Assembly: GCA_041263285.1 (NCBI GenBank)
Contig: JBFSVS010000036.1
Location: 1 to 6,135, forward strand
Direction of reading: 5' to 3'
DNA length: 6,135 bases
DNA from: Acidiparvus fluvialis
GTDB lineage: Bacteria > Acidobacteriota > Holophagae > Holophagales > Holophagaceae
Shown here: positions 5,591-6,135 of the stretch, one piece after another
Layout: the number at the start of each line of letters is the position of its first letter
How positions within the stretch are numbered: position 1 is the first letter of the stretch
Program-made: the position numbers and the translations under genes
The notes under the pieces: generated by a model
Told to the model about the DNA's origin: nothing
The model's database searches: none
The model's input: only the letters and a program-made list of their open reading frames with translations

Positions 5591-6135
5591 ATGAAGCACT
5601 TGGTCTTTCTTTGTCTTTTTATTCCCGCGAGTTTGATGGCCCAAACCACACCAACTAAGCCGCCTGTTATCAATATTAATGACGATCTTGTCAAGATGAA
5701 ACAGCTACTCACAGAAGCGGAATTACTGCTCGAAGATAGTGATGTCGAAAGCGCCACGCTCTTAATAGCCCAAGCAGAGGACCTATCAGCAACTTGGCCG
5801 GATGAATTTTTAGAGCGAATGGACGTTCAACTAGTCAATCAACAAATCAAAGAACTCATTGAAGATGCAGAGAGCACGAACGAAAATCGGCCTCTTAAAT
5901 ACGAAACCGTTGATTCTTCTTTCAGGCAACCGAGCATCGAGGGGCTTAGAATTATTCAAAAAGCCGAACTTGGACTCAAATTTGATTTCCCCATTGATCT
6001 CAATGAATATGTCCTGGGTTGGATTGAAGTTTTCACAAATAGTAAAAAAGGCTATGTGGAGCGCTCACTCACACGTGCAACTCCATATATGTCAATGATT
6101 AACAGAGTTTTTAAAGAAGAAGGTATTCCCGAAGA
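5591..6135 (+). CDS. Exported lytic murein transglycosylase, MltD-like, N-terminal part (3' end outside window)
   Basis: The frame stays open to the end of the window: 181 complete codons from ATG 5591. The first 17 residues form a Sec signal peptide: a short basic MKH, a hydrophobic core LVFLCLFIPASL and probable cleavage after SLMA before QTT. A helical, acidic stretch follows (about 30-95). The last part resembles the segment just before the SLT catalytic domain in MltD and related soluble-lytic-type transglycosylases: FDFPIDLNEYVLGWI (131-145), YVERSLTRATPYMSMI (155-170) and FKEEGIPE (174-181). The catalytic glutamate and any LysM repeats would lie beyond the window, so activity cannot be confirmed. 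There is no lipobox cysteine, unlike lipoprotein MltD of E. coli, so the protein should be periplasmic. ATG 5564 would give a longer, less typical signal sequence. It follows gcvH by 35 bases with no visible terminator. Confidence 0.75.
   Translation, partial: MKHLVFLCLFIPASLMAQTTPTKPPVININDDLVKMKQLLTEAELLLEDSDVESATLLIAQAEDLSATWPDEFLERMDVQLVNQQIKELIEDAESTNENRPLKYETVDSSFRQPSIEGLRIIQKAELGLKFDFPIDLNEYVLGWIEVFTNSKKGYVERSLTRATPYMSMINRVFKEEGIPE

Noticed and set aside
5533..5757. Minus-strand open frame across the gcvH/transglycosylase junction
   Set aside because: It runs antisense through the end of gcvH and the signal peptide region. The apparent hydrophobic segment is the reverse complement of the signal peptide coding sequence.
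5859..6098. Open 79-codon stretch on the plus strand in another frame near the right end
   Set aside because: It overlaps the lytic transglycosylase frame, which has a signal peptide and family motifs right through this stretch. The alternative translation has no recognisable features and no ribosome site.
1..6135. Search for mobile elements, CRISPR, tRNA and defence genes
   Set aside because: No transposase, integrase, direct-repeat array, tRNA-like fold or toxin-antitoxin pair was seen. All of the window is explained by nine genes and short spacers.

Overview
The window reads as ordinary chromosomal, protein-dense DNA from a Gram-negative (diderm) bacterium. A GmhB-type heptose-bisphosphate phosphatase (LPS inner core) and an exported lytic transglycosylase of the MltD kind point to an outer membrane and periplasm. 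GC content looks moderate, somewhat under 50% by eye. The phylum cannot be fixed from the sequence. I found no RNA gene, insertion sequence, CRISPR array, phage gene or defence system, and no non-coding stretch longer than 60 bases.

Layout. Left block, plus strand: the 3' end of a GH109-type Gfo/Idh/MocA oxidoreductase-like glycosidase (1-387), then fabH (TTG start, 422-1423) and rsmD (1430-1963). Middle: scoA, the A subunit of a 3-oxoacid CoA-transferase, alone on the minus strand (1960-2658, or 2667 if GTG is the start). It meets rsmD tail to tail with the two stop codons interleaved. Right block, plus strand: gmhB-like phosphatase (2718-3305), sfsA (3302-4039), gcvT (4047-5147), gcvH (5172-5555) and the 5' part of a lytic transglycosylase gene (5591 to the window end). 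Junctions in the right block are a 4-base overlap and then gaps of 7, 24 and 35 bases, so it looks like one transcription unit.

How the genes relate. GcvT and GcvH are two of the four components of the glycine cleavage system; gcvP is not next to them. FabH starts fatty-acid synthesis. RsmD methylates 16S rRNA. GmhB and the lytic transglycosylase serve the cell envelope. SfsA is a predicted PD-(D/E)xK-type nuclease-fold protein of unclear role. The set is a mixture of housekeeping functions rather than one pathway.

Most noteworthy points: scoA has no adjacent scoB, although the catalytic glutamate of this enzyme lies in subunit B. The 59-base divergent scoA/gmhB spacer carries two overlapping GTAAA/TTTAC inverted repeats on top of a plausible scoA promoter. 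The GmhB-like protein lacks the usual zinc-ligand set. GATC is about 2.4 times more frequent than base composition predicts. I see no convincing undescribed system here.
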